This document shows, one piece after another, positions 31,875 to 43,174 of a stretch of 64,000 bases of DNA (the first letter of the stretch is position 1; each line of letters opens with the position of its first letter). The DNA is from Bradyrhizobium sp. 1 (GTDB taxonomy: Bacteria; Pseudomonadota; Alphaproteobacteria; Rhizobiales; Xanthobacteraceae): assembly GCF_023073315.1 (NCBI RefSeq), contig NZ_JADPJH010000010.1, forward strand, positions 62,001 through 126,000, given 5' to 3'. The notes under the pieces were generated by a model, which did no database searches, was not told the origin of the DNA, and saw nothing but the letters and a program-made list of their open reading frames with translations. Both the position numbers and the translations under genes were made by a program.

Positions 31875-31913
31875 GAACTCTCTCGTGGAACTCTCTCGTG
31901 GAACCCTCTCGCG
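31875..31913. repeat. Three tandem 13-bp direct repeats
   Basis: GAACTCTCTCGTG occurs at 31875-31887 and 31888-31900, and GAACCCTCTCGCG at 31901-31913. Head-to-tail spacing is exactly 13 bp. They lie about 70-110 bases upstream of the candidate RNA and about 155 bases upstream of DUF2794, so they could be regulator sites for either. Confidence 0.7.
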
Positions 31914-31984
31914 GCAAACCGTCACGGGATCGTTAGCAGGAATCATAGTATCGCCGCTTTTCTGCCAAGCGCCTGCCGCCCTGC

Positions 31985-32118
31985 ATTGCGACAAGACATG
32001 CGTGCGTTGACCCGGTCCTTTCGGTTCCGGATTCCTCAGCCCCCAGCCCCCCGGGGCCGGACAGGATCGGGTCTGTACGCATGACAAGGAGGGCCAACGC
32101 AAGTTGGTCCTTTTTTGT
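31985..32118 (+). ncRNA. Candidate structured small RNA with its own terminator
   Basis: On the plus strand CATGCGT (31997-32003) pairs with ACGCATG (32077-32083), GACCCGGTCCT (32009-32019) with AGGATCGGGTC (32063-32073, one G-U pair), and CCGG (32027-32030) with CCGG (32057-32060). This leaves a C-rich loop. The hairpin is followed a few bases later by an intrinsic terminator with a GCAA tetraloop. No coding frame explains the region. The SRP RNA core sequence is absent, so it is not 4.5S RNA; I cannot assign a family. The 5' end is a guess. Confidence 0.4.
32090..32116 (+). terminator. Intrinsic terminator of the candidate RNA
   Basis: A 9-bp stem (32090-32098 with 32103-32111) is closed by a GCAA tetraloop and followed by a run of six T. 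No plus-strand gene ends upstream within 900 bases except the GNAT gene, which is on the far side of the minus-strand DUF2794, so it most likely ends a short RNA. Confidence 0.82.
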
Positions 32119-32167
32119 TTGTGCCGGAATGTTTCCCGCCTCTCTCCGCCACGCCCTGTACTCTCTC

Positions 32168-32217
32168 CCCTCATCCTGAGGAGACGCGCGCAAAGGCGCG
32201 CTCCTCACCATGAGGAA
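32168..32217. repeat. Short palindromic repeat, CCTCATGGTGAGGAGCGCG family, copy 1
   Basis: CCTCATCCTGAGGAGACGCG and its inverse CGCGCTCCTCACCATGAGG enclose a short CAAAGG loop. A related copy is at 41823-41921. It sits at the 3' end of the DUF1223 gene. Confidence 0.75.
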
Positions 32218-32251
32218 TTGGAGCGAGCGTGATGCTGGAGAGAAAATCGAA

Positions 32252-33028
32252 TCAGTGCAGCGACGTGTAGGCAGCGCCGAGCATCGGGCCCGGCTTCTCG
32301 CGGCTACCGTCCTGGACATAAACCACTGCGCCGTCGACGCCGTCGCGCGTGAGGTTTTCCAGCGGCACCGTCCAGCTTTCAGGACGGCCGTTCCAGTCGC
32401 CGACCTTGAGCAGGTTGCGCACGACGTTGTGATAGGTGAGTTGCTGTCCGCGGTTTTCGCCACGGCCGACCGTGATCGGCACCGATTTCGTGATCGAGCA
32501 GATCCAGACCTCACCGTGCGAGATCGCAGGCTCCTTGCTTGCGGCCACCGAGACGTTGATCTGCTTGCCCGAAAGCGACATCGTCACCGGCACGCTCATC
32601 ACGCCGGCGCTGTTGTCGGTCTTGCCGATCGCGTTCTCGATTCCGGTACGGTCGCTGCCGATGACATGCGCCGAGCCGTTGACCACGACTTGTGGCGTGT
32701 AGACCTCGCGGTCGCCGCGCATGCGCGAATAGGCGCGCTGCCGCGCCGAGAAGCGCGAATCCGCCAGCGTGTCCTTCCAGCCGAGATAATCCCAATAGTC
32801 GATCGGCATGCTCAGCGCGATGATCGAGGGATCGCTGGAGAGGTCGCCGATGACCTTGTCGGCGGGCGGGCAGGACGAGCAGCCCTGCGAGGTGAAGAGC
32901 TCGACCACGGCGCGGGGATCAGCTTCGGCGGGACGGATGACGGCGACGATCGCGCAGATGCCGAGTGCTCCCGACCAGAAGGTACCGGACCAGCGCGAAA
33001 CCAAATGGGAAGGCATCATTCCAGTCAT
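32252..33028 (-). CDS. DUF1223 domain-containing protein
   Basis: About 258 residues from the ATG at 33028. A membrane or signal helix (about 13-32, SGALGICAIVAVIRPAEA) is followed by a thioredoxin-like segment AVVELFTSQGCSSCPPADK (CxxC at about residue 52-55), the DUF1223 hallmark. VVVNGSAHVIGSDR and VVYVQDGSREKPGPMLGAA are further family blocks. It is probably exported to the periplasm or held at the membrane; its redox role is not proven. A GTG at 33049 is another possible start. It follows acnA on the same strand after a hairpin. Confidence 0.88.
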   Translation of the reverse strand: MTGMMPSHLVSRWSGTFWSGALGICAIVAVIRPAEADPRAVVELFTSQGCSSCPPADKVIGDLSSDPSIIALSMPIDYWDYLGWKDTLADSRFSARQRAYSRMRGDREVYTPQVVVNGSAHVIGSDRTGIENAIGKTDNSAGVMSVPVTMSLSGKQINVSVAASKEPAISHGEVWICSITKSVPITVGRGENRGQQLTYHNVVRNLLKVGDWNGRPESWTVPLENLTRDGVDGAVVYVQDGSREKPGPMLGAAYTSLH

Positions 33029-33167
33029 GTCGAACGTCACACCTCGCACGCGTGGGGGGAAATCCTATCGCCTGATGGTCACCGTAATCTTACGGGCATC
33101 GTACATTCAACCGTCCAGGGCGAGGTTTTCCGCCGGCCGGGCCCTTCCGAAGCGTGCCGAAACGCGC

Positions 33168-33195
33168 GAAGGCGGCCCTGTGATAGGCCGCCTTC
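33168..33195 (-). terminator. Hairpin after acnA
   Basis: A 10-bp GC stem (33168-33177 with 33186-33195) with an 8-base loop lies about 50 bases after the acnA stop. T-runs are poor on both sides (TTTAAC on the plus side, GCGTTTC on the minus side). Confidence 0.5.
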
Positions 33196-33245
33196 GTTTA
33201 ACCTTCTACTCACGTCGCGGTGAGCCACCGTTCACAAATTCGCGC

Positions 33246-35966
<2,721 letters not shown>

Positions 35967-36211
35967 GCTAGGAAATCCCAATTGTTAGTTATACCCGGCA
36001 AGGGGTATTTTAACACCGTCAGCGAATCCGGCTGGGTCGCTTGCAGGGGCGGGTTGAGTGTGCTGCATCAAGTAGTTCCCGGCTTATAGAAGCTTTCTAA
36101 CCGCGCCGCCACAGCCGCAATCGTACCGCAGCAATTCGCGAGCCAAAAATTCCCATGCGCTACCCCAAGTTTTCCTGAGGCCTGGCTTTGAGCGGGTTGA
36201 ACCAAGGCAAG

Positions 36212-36814
36212 ATGCAGCTGTCCGGACGCGGGGTCGTTTGCGTGCGGGGTGGGCGCGAGGTGTTTTCCGGGCTCGATTTCGAGGCGGTCTCAGGCGAGGC
36301 CGTGGCGGTCGTCGGCCGCAACGGCTCGGGCAAGACCTCGCTGCTGCGGCTGATCGCAGGCCTGCTCATTCCGGCTGGCGGGACAATCGCGCTCGATGGA
36401 GGCGATGGCGAGCTGACGTTGCCGGAGCAGTGCCACTATCTCGGCCATCGCGATGCCCTGAAGCCGGCGCTGAGTGTGGCTGAAAATCTGTCATTCTGGG
36501 CTGATTTTCTGGGCGGCGAGCGCAGTGATACCGCCGAGAGCCTCGCCACCGTCGGGCTCGACCACGCCACCGATCTGCCCGCGGGCTTCCTGTCGGCCGG
36601 CCAACGCCGCCGGCTCTCGCTGGCCCGCCTGCTGACCGTCCGCCGCCCGGTCTGGCTGCTGGACGAGCCGACCAATGCGCTGGATGTCGCCGGCCAGGAC
36701 ATGTTTGGCGGCCTGATGCGCGAGCATCTCAGCCGAGGGGGGATGATCGTGGCGGCGACCCACGCGCCGCTGGGAATCGATTCGCGGGAGCTGCGGATCG
36801 GGGGAATGGCATGA
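36212..36814 (+). CDS. ccmA: Heme exporter ATP-binding protein CcmA
   Basis: The ATPase of the CcmABCD complex that releases holo-CcmE during cytochrome c maturation. It is 200 residues from the ATG at 36212, which has AAGG upstream; a TTG at 36188 would add eight. Walker A is [18 protein letters not shown] (about 36-53), the signature is [15 protein letters not shown], and Walker B is [32 protein letters not shown] is the CcmA-type Q-loop region. ccmB follows after a 271-base gap filled with a palindromic repeat. Confidence 0.94.
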   Translation: MQLSGRGVVCVRGGREVFSGLDFEAVSGEAVAVVGRNGSGKTSLLRLIAGLLIPAGGTIALDGGDGELTLPEQCHYLGHRDALKPALSVAENLSFWADFLGGERSDTAESLATVGLDHATDLPAGFLSAGQRRRLSLARLLTVRRPVWLLDEPTNALDVAGQDMFGGLMREHLSRGGMIVAATHAPLGIDSRELRIGGMA

Positions 36815-36864
36815 TTCCGATGGACCCTCAGCTTTCCAAGCGGCAAAGCGCCGCTCTCTCCGTT

Positions 36865-37024
36865 CCCTCCCCCCTTGTGGGCCAGGGAGGGGGGTACCGC
36901 GGGCGACACTCTTTCGGATCAAGCGCTGGGGAAATAGGCGCTCTGTTGCTGGCGACCCGCACCCGACAATCATCCGTCCCGGGGCTACCCCCCTCCCCTG
37001 CCCTCCCCCACAAGGGGGGAGGGA
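36865..37024. repeat. Long palindromic repeat between ccmA and ccmB
   Basis: The left arm CCCTCCCCCCTTGTGGGCCA...GGGAGGGGGGTA is matched by the right arm TACCCCCCTCCCCTGCCCTC...CCACAAGGGGGGAGGG, about 160 bases end to end. The element separates two genes whose products form one complex and would be part of their mRNA if they share a promoter. Confidence 0.8.
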
Positions 37025-37085
37025 GCACAGTTCGCCCGGGGCTAGTCGCAGGCGCAGACGCGTATTCCTTGGAAAGGGCCCACCC

Positions 37086-37754
37086 ATGACCGCCCTGTCC
37101 GCCCTCATCCGCCGGGACATCCGGATCGCCCTTCGCGTCGGCGGCGGGGCGCTGATTGGCGTGCTGTTCTTCCTGACCGTCGTTGTCCTGATGCCCTTCG
37201 CCGTGGGGCCGGATCTGGCGCTGCTGTCGCGGCTGGGGCCCGCGATCCTGTGGCTTGGCGCGCTGCTGGCGAGCCTGCTCACGCTGGACCGGCTGTTCAT
37301 GGCCGACCATGAGGACGGCTCGCTCGACCTGATCACGATGAGCCGGACGCCACTGGAACTCGCCTGCGCGGCCAAGGCACTGGCGCACTGGCTGGCCGCC
37401 GGCCTGCCACTGATTGTCGCAACCCCGGTGCTGGGCCTGCTGCTCAACCTCGACATGGTCTCAACCGGCGCGGTGGCGCTGACGCTTTTGGCCGGCACCC
37501 CCGCGCTGACGTTTACCGGCATGATCGGCGCGGCGCTGGCGGTCACGCTGCACCGGGGCGGGCTGTTAATGGCGGTGCTGGTGCTGCCGCTGTCGATTCC
37601 GGTGCTGATTTTCGGCGTCGCCGCCTCGCAGGCCGTGATCGTCGGACCCATGAATTTCGGCGCGCCGTTCTCGATCCTGTGCGCGCTGTCGCTGGTCAGC
37701 CTCGTGGTCGGCCCTTTCGCCGCGGCGGCGAGCCTGAAGCACGGGCTCGACTGA
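37086..37754 (+). CDS. ccmB: Heme exporter protein CcmB
   Basis: The 222-residue integral membrane subunit of the CcmABCD complex, with about six helices. N-terminal LSALIRRDIRIALRVGGGALI, EDGSLDLITMSRTPLELACAAKALAHW (read in two overlapping blocks) and the helix LPLIVATPVLGLLLNLD are typical of CcmB. It is 91 bases upstream of ccmC. Confidence 0.95.
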   Translation: MTALSALIRRDIRIALRVGGGALIGVLFFLTVVVLMPFAVGPDLALLSRLGPAILWLGALLASLLTLDRLFMADHEDGSLDLITMSRTPLELACAAKALAHWLAAGLPLIVATPVLGLLLNLDMVSTGAVALTLLAGTPALTFTGMIGAALAVTLHRGGLLMAVLVLPLSIPVLIFGVAASQAVIVGPMNFGAPFSILCALSLVSLVVGPFAAAASLKHGLD

Positions 37755-37845
37755 GATGGGTTCGACTCGCCTTGACCCCGATCAACTTTCGCTGCGCGCT
37801 TTTATGCTGATTGCGTGAGCAGCCCACGGTGATTATCAGAATACC

Positions 37846-38577
37846 ATGACGCTGATCGACCTCGCCAATCCGACCCGGTTCCTCGCGCTGAGTGCGCGGG
37901 TGCTGCCGTGGCTTGCGGCTGCGACTGTCATCGTGCTCACGATCGGCCTCTACCAATCGGCCACCGCGCCCGACGACTATCAGCAGGGCGCGACCGTCAA
38001 AATCATGTTCATCCACGTGCCCAACGCCTGGCTGTCGATGTTCGTCTGGGGCGTGATGAGCATCGCCTCATTGGGCACGCTGGTGTGGCGCCATCCGCTC
38101 GCCGACGTCGCCGCGAAAGCGGCTGCTCCGATCGGCGCCGCGTTCACCTTCCTCGCGCTGCTGACGGGCTCGCTGTGGGGCCGGCCGATGTGGGGCACCT
38201 ATTGGGAATGGGACGCGCGGCTGACTTCGGTGCTGATCCTGTTCCTGATGTATCTCGGCTTGATGGCGCTGTGGCGCGCGGTCGACGATCCCTCGCGCGC
38301 GGCGCGCGCCGCCGCAGTGCTGACGCTGGTCGGCGCGATCAATTTGCCGATCATCAAATTCTCGGTCGATTGGTGGAACACGCTGCACCAGCCGGCCTCG
38401 GTGATGCGCATGGGCGGCTCGACCCTCGACAAATCGTTCCTGATTCCGCTGCTGGTGATGGCGGTCGCATTCACGCTGCTGTTCGTTACGCTGCACATCG
38501 CGGCGATGCGCAACGAGATTTTGCGCCGGCGCGTGCGGTCCCTGCAAATGATGCAGGCGAGCCAGAAAGCCGCATGA
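37846..38577 (+). CDS. ccmC: Heme transporter/cytochrome c biogenesis protein CcmC
   Basis: CcmC (243 residues, six membrane helices) presents heme to CcmE. The tryptophan-rich WWD-type signature is [18 protein letters not shown] (about 110-127), with heme-ligand histidines in [11 protein letters not shown] and [14 protein letters not shown]. The stop overlaps the ccmD start (ATGA). Confidence 0.97.
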   Translation: MTLIDLANPTRFLALSARVLPWLAAATVIVLTIGLYQSATAPDDYQQGATVKIMFIHVPNAWLSMFVWGVMSIASLGTLVWRHPLADVAAKAAAPIGAAFTFLALLTGSLWGRPMWGTYWEWDARLTSVLILFLMYLGLMALWRAVDDPSRAARAAAVLTLVGAINLPIIKFSVDWWNTLHQPASVMRMGGSTLDKSFLIPLLVMAVAFTLLFVTLHIAAMRNEILRRRVRSLQMMQASQKAA

Positions 38578-38759
38578 CGATGTCGCTCGGTCCCTACGCG
38601 TCCTTCATCGTGACGTCCTACGCGGCCGCGGCGCTCGTGGTCGTGATCCTGATCGGCTGGATCGTGCTCGACTATCGCAGCCAGACGCAGCGCCTGCGCG
38701 AGCTCGACCGCAGCGGCGTCACCCGCCGCTCTAGCCGAAGTGCTGTGGACACACCATGA
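38574..38759 (+). CDS. ccmD: Heme exporter protein CcmD
   Basis: A 61-residue single-span membrane protein. [20 protein letters not shown] leads into one helix ([15 protein letters not shown]), then a basic tail with [10 protein letters not shown]. This is the CcmD pattern, and the protein helps release holo-CcmE. The gene overlaps ccmC upstream and ccmG downstream by four bases each, so all three are translationally coupled. Confidence 0.93.
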   Translation: MTMSLGPYASFIVTSYAAAALVVVILIGWIVLDYRSQTQRLRELDRSGVTRRSSRSAVDTP

Positions 38760-39349
38760 GCGATCAATCGACCTCCGCATCGCCGCAACGCCGCACCTTC
38801 CTGATGGTGCTGCCGCTGCTCGCCTTCATTGCGCTGGCGCTGTTGTTCTGGTTCCGGCTCGGCAGCGGCGATCCCTCGCGGATTCCCTCCGCGTTGATCG
38901 GTCGGCCCGTGCCGCAGACGACACTGCCGCCGCTCGAGGGATTGCAGGCTGACAATGCGCAGGTGCCGGGGCTCGATCCGGCCGCGTTCAAGGGCAAGGT
39001 CAGCCTGGTCAATGTCTGGGCGTCCTGGTGCGTGCCGTGCCACGACGAGGCGCCACTGCTGACGGAGCTCGCCAAGGATAAACGCTTTGAGATGGTCGGC
39101 ATCAACTACAAGGATGCGCCCGACAATGCGCGGCGCTTCCTGGGGCGCTACGGCAACCCGTTCGACCGTGTCGGCGTCGACGCCAACGGCCGCGCCTCGA
39201 TCGAATGGGGCGTCTATGGCGTGCCGGAGACGTTTGTCGTCGGCCCCGAGGGCACCATCGTCTACAAGCTGGTCGGGCCGATCACGCCGGAGATCTATCG
39301 GACGGTGTTGCTGCCGCAGATGGCGAAGGCGTTGAAGCCGGGGAGCTAG
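38756..39349 (+). CDS. ccmG: Thiol:disulfide interchange protein CcmG/DsbE
   Basis: A 197-residue periplasmic thioredoxin tethered by an N-terminal helix (about 15-35, [19 protein letters not shown]). The active site is [17 protein letters not shown] (about residue 85-101). [17 protein letters not shown] and the cis-Pro region [13 protein letters not shown] are as in CcmG. It reduces apocytochrome c or CcmH thiols before heme attachment. It closes the ccmABCDG run; ccmE, F and H are elsewhere. Confidence 0.96.
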   Translation: MSDQSTSASPQRRTFLMVLPLLAFIALALLFWFRLGSGDPSRIPSALIGRPVPQTTLPPLEGLQADNAQVPGLDPAAFKGKVSLVNVWASWCVPCHDEAPLLTELAKDKRFEMVGINYKDAPDNARRFLGRYGNPFDRVGVDANGRASIEWGVYGVPETFVVGPEGTIVYKLVGPITPEIYRTVLLPQMAKALKPGS

Positions 39350-39354
39350 CTCCG

Positions 39355-39493
39355 CTCTCGTGCCCCGGACGCTGCGCAGCGCGTAAGCGGTGCGCTGCAG
39401 AGCCGGGGCCCATGTCACAGCGCAACGGGTTGCCTCCCGGGTCCCGGCTCTGCGCAGCAGCGTTTCACGCCGCAGCGCGTCCGGGACACGAGA
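39355..39493. repeat. Long palindromic repeat, CTCGTGTCCCGGACGC family, copy 1
   Basis: The ends are CTCTCGTGCCCCGGACGCTG and CGCAGCGCGTCCGGGACACGAG, with an inner palindrome AGAGCCGGGGCCCA...GGGTCCCGGCTCTGCG. Copies with the same arms are at 47021-47189 and 60053-60202. It fills the gap between the convergent ccmG and yciB genes. Confidence 0.88.
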
Positions 39494-39496
39494 CCG

Positions 39497-40099
39497 TCAC
39501 CCCTTCCGCACATCCCCCGCCTCGGCCTCGCTCGCTTCCAGCGACGCCGGCTCGATCCCATAGCGCTTGGTCAGCGGCATCTGGGCAATCGCAAAGATCA
39601 TCGTGATCGGCGTCACGCCGAACACCTTGAAGTTCACCCAGAAATCGGTGCTCTGGGTACGCCAGACGATCTCGTTCAGCACCGCCATGCCGGCGAAGAA
39701 CAACGCCCAGCGCAGGGTGAGGATGCGCCAGCCCTGCGGCGTCAGATTGAACATCTGGTCGAACATCACAGCGATGAAGGAGCGGCCGAACAACAGGCCC
39801 CCGCCGAGGATCGCGGCGAACAGACCGTAGATGATGGTCGGCTTGAGCTTGATGAAGGTCTCGTCGTGCAGCACCAGCGTCAGCGTGCCAAACACCAGCA
39901 CGATCACACCTGTCACGATCGCCATGATCGGGATATGGCGCGTCACCACGTACGAGACGATCATCGCCGCCACGATCGCGACCATGAAGGCGCCGGTTGC
40001 GGCGAACAGATTGAACTTCGCGTTCACGAAGAAAAACACGAGCAGCGGACCGAGCTCGGTCGCGAGCTTGAACAACGGATGCGGCTGGGTCTTGTCCAT
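39497..40099 (-). CDS. yciB: Inner membrane-spanning protein YciB (septation protein A family)
   Basis: A 200-residue membrane protein with about five helices. [20 protein letters not shown] and [17 protein letters not shown] form the conserved N-terminus, and [20 protein letters not shown] the conserved C-terminal block. Known also as IspZ, it affects septation in some bacteria and envelope integrity in E. coli. It starts two bases after the ftsY stop and is in that operon. A TTG two codons upstream is a weaker start. Confidence 0.93.
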   Translation of the reverse strand: MDKTQPHPLFKLATELGPLLVFFFVNAKFNLFAATGAFMVAIVAAMIVSYVVTRHIPIMAIVTGVIVLVFGTLTLVLHDETFIKLKPTIIYGLFAAILGGGLLFGRSFIAVMFDQMFNLTPQGWRILTLRWALFFAGMAVLNEIVWRTQSTDFWVNFKVFGVTPITMIFAIAQMPLTKRYGIEPASLEASEAEAGDVRKG

Positions 40100-40101
40100 A
40101 C

Positions 40102-41049
40102 TCAACTTTCGATTCCGGCAATGGCGCGAGCGAAATCGCGCGCGGTGAACGGCGCGAGATCGTCGACGCCTTCGCCGACGCCGATGAAATGCACCGGCAG
40201 TTTGAATTTCTCCGCGAGCGCCACCAGGATGCCGCCGCGCGCGGTGCCGTCGAGCTTGGTCATCACGAGGCCGGTGACACCCGCCGTGCGATGGAAGGCC
40301 TCGACCTGCGACAACGCGTTCTGGCCCACGGTCGCATCGAGCACAAGCAGCACCGCATGCGGCGCAGTCGCGTCCACCTTGCGGATCACGCGGACGACCT
40401 TTTCGAGCTCGTTCATCAGCTCGGCCTTGTTCTGCAGGCGGCCGGCGGTGTCGATCAGGAGCACGTCGACGGACTGCTCCTTCGCGGCCGTCAGCGCGTT
40501 GAAGGCGAGGCTCGCCGAATCCGAGCCTTGCGCACCCGCGATGACCGGGGTCTTCGTGCGCTCGCCCCAGACCTTGAGCTGCTCAATGGCTGCGGCGCGA
40601 AACGTGTCGCCGGCGGCGAGCATCACCTTGCGGCCTTCGGAGGCAAATTTTTGCGAGAGTTTTCCGATGGTGGTGGTCTTGCCGGAGCCGTTGACGCCGA
40701 CCACGAGGATGACGAACGGCTTCTTCCCGGCGTCGATCTCGAGCGGCTTTGCCACCGGCGACAGCACCTTCTCGACCTCGGTCGCGACGACGTCTTTCAC
40801 CTCGTCCGCCGAGATCGCCTTGTCGTAGCGCCCGGTGCCGACGGCATCCGCAATCCGCACCGCGACGGAGGTGCCGAGGTCGGCGCGCAGCAGCACGTCC
40901 TCGATATCGTCGAGCATGGCCCGATCGAGCTTGCGCTTGGTGACGAGGTCGGCGACCGCGGTCCCGAGCGAGGACGAGGTGCGCTTCAGCCCGTCGGACA
41001 GGCGGCGCCACCAGCTCAGCTTGGGGGGATCTGACGTGGTATCGTTCAT
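40102..41049 (-). CDS. ftsY: Signal recognition particle receptor FtsY
   Basis: The SRP receptor GTPase (315 residues) docks Ffh-ribosome complexes at the membrane. The N domain is short (about 1-95) and the acidic A domain of E. coli FtsY is missing, as in other alphaproteobacteria. The G domain shows [40 protein letters not shown] and [10 protein letters not shown], ending [13 protein letters not shown]. It is upstream of yciB. Its partner Ffh is encoded at 48.6 kb in this window. Confidence 0.97.
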   Translation of the reverse strand: MNDTTSDPPKLSWWRRLSDGLKRTSSSLGTAVADLVTKRKLDRAMLDDIEDVLLRADLGTSVAVRIADAVGTGRYDKAISADEVKDVVATEVEKVLSPVAKPLEIDAGKKPFVILVVGVNGSGKTTTIGKLSQKFASEGRKVMLAAGDTFRAAAIEQLKVWGERTKTPVIAGAQGSDSASLAFNALTAAKEQSVDVLLIDTAGRLQNKAELMNELEKVVRVIRKVDATAPHAVLLVLDATVGQNALSQVEAFHRTAGVTGLVMTKLDGTARGGILVALAEKFKLPVHFIGVGEGVDDLAPFTARDFARAIAGIES

Positions 41050-41109
41050 GATGGCGGTGTGTTAGCCGTTCCGGCCCGTAAACGAAAGTCTTGACCGAAA
41101 GTCCTGCAA

Positions 41110-41811
41110 TTGCTCGATGTTCCCGCATTGACCGCCGACGAGATCATGGCCCGCGTGCTCCATCGCGACGGGCTGATGCTGATCATCGACAAGCCGTCGG
41201 GCCTGCCGGTGCATCGCGGTCCCAAGGGCGGCGCCAATCTGGAGGATTCCTTCGGCGCGCTGTGTTTCGGCCTGCCGCGGCCGCCGGTGCTGGCCCACCG
41301 GCTGGACAAGGACACCTCAGGTTGCCTCATCCTCGGCCGCCATCGCAAGGCCACGGCCTCGCTCGGCCTGCTGTTCAAGCACGGCAAGATCGGCAAGACC
41401 TACTGGACCGTGGTCGAAGGCGGCCCCACCGAGGACGAAGGCACCATCGACATGCCCCTCGGCCGGCTCAATGCCGAACGCGGCTGGTGGCAGAAGCCAG
41501 ACCCGGAGGGCCAGAAGGCCGTCACCAACTGGAAGGTGATGGGCCGGGGTGATGGCGTGACCTGGCTCGCCATGGAACCGGTGACCGGGCGGACCCATCA
41601 ATTGCGGGTGCATTCCTCCGCGACCGGCTGGCCGATCTTCGGCGATAACATTTACGGCAACGGCCCGCGCTTCGGCGAGCCGAAGCTGCACCTGCATTCC
41701 CGGGAGATCGTGGTGCCGATCTCCCGGAACAAGGAGCCGATCCGCGTGGTCGCGCCGGCCCCGCCCCACATGCACGAAAAACTCCGCGCCTGCGGTTGGA
41801 ATGGGGAATAG
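41110..41811 (+). CDS. RluA-family pseudouridine synthase
   Basis: An RNA pseudouridine synthase of up to 233 residues without an S4 domain. LMLIIDKPSGLPVHRGPKGG is motif I, and the catalytic Asp is in LAHRLDKDTSGCLILG (about residue 64-79). KTYWTVVEGG and PVTGRTHQLRVHSSATGWPI are motifs II and III. It may modify rRNA or tRNA; the site cannot be predicted. The first start available is TTG at 41110. ATG at 41146 would give a 221-residue protein that still contains motif I, and I cannot decide between them. It is divergent from ftsY. Confidence 0.88.
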   Translation: MLDVPALTADEIMARVLHRDGLMLIIDKPSGLPVHRGPKGGANLEDSFGALCFGLPRPPVLAHRLDKDTSGCLILGRHRKATASLGLLFKHGKIGKTYWTVVEGGPTEDEGTIDMPLGRLNAERGWWQKPDPEGQKAVTNWKVMGRGDGVTWLAMEPVTGRTHQLRVHSSATGWPIFGDNIYGNGPRFGEPKLHLHSREIVVPISRNKEPIRVVAPAPPHMHEKLRACGWNGE

Positions 41812-41822
41812 CCCTGTCCGTC

Positions 41823-41921
41823 CCTCATGGTGAGGAGCGCGAAGCGCGTCTCGAACCATGAAGGCCCGGATATCGCGGCCATTCTTCGAGACGCCCGCTT
41901 CGCGGGCTCCTCAGGATCAGG
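41823..41921. repeat. Palindromic repeat, CCTCATGGTGAGGAGCGCG family, copy 2
   Basis: CCTCATGGTGAGGAGCGCGA with GCGCGTCTCGAACCATGA forms one stem and CTTCGAGACGCCCGC...GCGGGCTCCTCAGGAT the second half. Related to 32168-32217. It lies between the RluA-family gene and DUF2336. Confidence 0.7.
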
Positions 41922-42021
41922 AGAAGCGAGGCTTGGTTTACGAAACGTTCAGGGCTCGTCTCTAATGATAGCAGTTGCTTAGAACAAGCTTCCGCAATCC
42001 GCTCAGGACGAGCAACGCGTC

Positions 42022-43131
42022 ATGTCCACGGCCGAGCTATCCATCATCGACGAAGTCGAATCCGCCATTCGACATGGCTCGGCGGAAAAGGGCCTCGAAA
42101 CCGCCCGGCGCGTCACCGACCTCTTCCTGTCCTCCGCCGGAAGTTTTGACGACGAGCAGATCGCGCTGTTCGACGACGTGCTCGAGCGCCTGATCGGCAC
42201 CATCGAGCTGCGCGCCATAGCCGACATGGGTGCGCGCGTCGCGCTGGCCGAGATCAGCGCGCAGCTCGCGCCGGTCGCGCAGGCACCGCCCTCCGTCATC
42301 CGCCGCCTCGCCAACAATGACGAGATCCGCATCGCCGGTCCCGTACTGCAGGAATCCGCCCGCCTCGACGATGGCGAGCTGGTGAAGATCGCATTGTCCA
42401 AGGGCGAGCCACATCTGCTCGCAGTCGCCGGCCGCTGGTGGCTGAAGGAGATCGTCACCGACGCGCTGCTGGCACGGCGCTATCCCAGCGTCAGCCGGCG
42501 GCTTGCCGCCAATCCCGGCGCGCGCGTGTCCGGAAATGGATTCGCCGTCATCGTCGGGCAGGCCGAAAGCGACCCAGAGCTTGCCGTCAGCGTCGGCGTC
42601 CGCGTCGACCTGCCATCAGACCTGCGCCGCCAATTGCTGCGCTCGGCGACGGATGCGGTTCGTACGCGATTGCTGTCGCGCGCGCCACCCGATCTATTCG
42701 ACGAAATCCAGAGCTCCATCGCCGCCGTCACCGTCGGCGTCGAGCGCGAGATGTCGGGTGTCCGCGATTTCGAGGGCGCCAAGCGGGCGATTGCGAATCT
42801 CAAGGCGGTCGGCCAGCTCAGCGAAGCCACGCTGTTCGGCTTTGCCCGGCAGCGGCGCTACGAAGAGGCCGTCGCGGCACTGGCGGCGCTGTCCGGATCG
42901 ACCGTCGAGGTGATTCGTCCGCTGATGCAGAGCCTGCGCGAGGACGGCCTGCTGGTGCCGTGCAAGGCGGCGCAGCTCAGCTGGGAAACCGCCGCCGCCG
43001 TGCTCGAAAGCCGTTTTGCGACGGGGGCGATGAAGCCGGCGGATCTCGCGAGGGCGCAGGGGCATTACGCAAGGATGACACCGGAGAATGCGCGGCGGAC
43101 GCTGCGGTTCTGGCAGGTGCGGGCGTTGTAA
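42022..43131 (+). CDS. DUF2336 domain-containing protein
   Basis: A 369-residue, mostly helical soluble protein. The N-terminal half (residues 30-240) carries the DUF2336 pattern: FDDVLERLIGTIELRAIADM, RLANNDEIRIAGPVLQES, LARRYPSVSRRLAANPGARV. Repeated short helical pairs suggest an alpha-solenoid of the HEAT type. The family is common in alphaproteobacteria and has no settled function. The gene has no operon partner and ends 44 bases from the convergent mtaB. Confidence 0.88.
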   Translation: MSTAELSIIDEVESAIRHGSAEKGLETARRVTDLFLSSAGSFDDEQIALFDDVLERLIGTIELRAIADMGARVALAEISAQLAPVAQAPPSVIRRLANNDEIRIAGPVLQESARLDDGELVKIALSKGEPHLLAVAGRWWLKEIVTDALLARRYPSVSRRLAANPGARVSGNGFAVIVGQAESDPELAVSVGVRVDLPSDLRRQLLRSATDAVRTRLLSRAPPDLFDEIQSSIAAVTVGVEREMSGVRDFEGAKRAIANLKAVGQLSEATLFGFARQRRYEEAVAALAALSGSTVEVIRPLMQSLREDGLLVPCKAAQLSWETAAAVLESRFATGAMKPADLARAQGHYARMTPENARRTLRFWQVRAL

Positions 43132-43166
43132 CTCTTCCCCTCTCCCCTTGCGGGAGAAGGGAAGAG
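43132..43166. terminator. Hairpin between convergent DUF2336 and mtaB
   Basis: CTCTTCCC (43132-43139) pairs with GGGAAGAG (43159-43166), and TCTCCC with GGGAGA inside. It starts at the base after the DUF2336 stop and ends 9 bases from the mtaB stop. It may stop transcription from either side but lacks a T-run. Confidence 0.5.
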
Positions 43167-43174
43167 AGCACCTG

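Larger units (their letters stand above)
31720..32251. other. 532-base gap upstream of DUF2794
   Basis: No protein gene is visible. In order it holds an imperfect palindrome at 31736-31781 (CATGATCGCGTCCGCG against CGCGGATCATG), three 13-bp direct repeats at 31875-31913, a long hairpin and terminator (candidate RNA, 31985-32118), and a palindromic repeat at 32168-32217. The DUF2794 promoter must also be here on the minus strand. Confidence 0.6.

Noticed and set aside
31985..32118. 4.5S SRP RNA or tmRNA at the structured locus
   Set aside because: The conserved SRP core (GGTCAGGTCCGGAAGG...) and tmRNA tRNA-like ends are absent, so only an unassigned small RNA is proposed.
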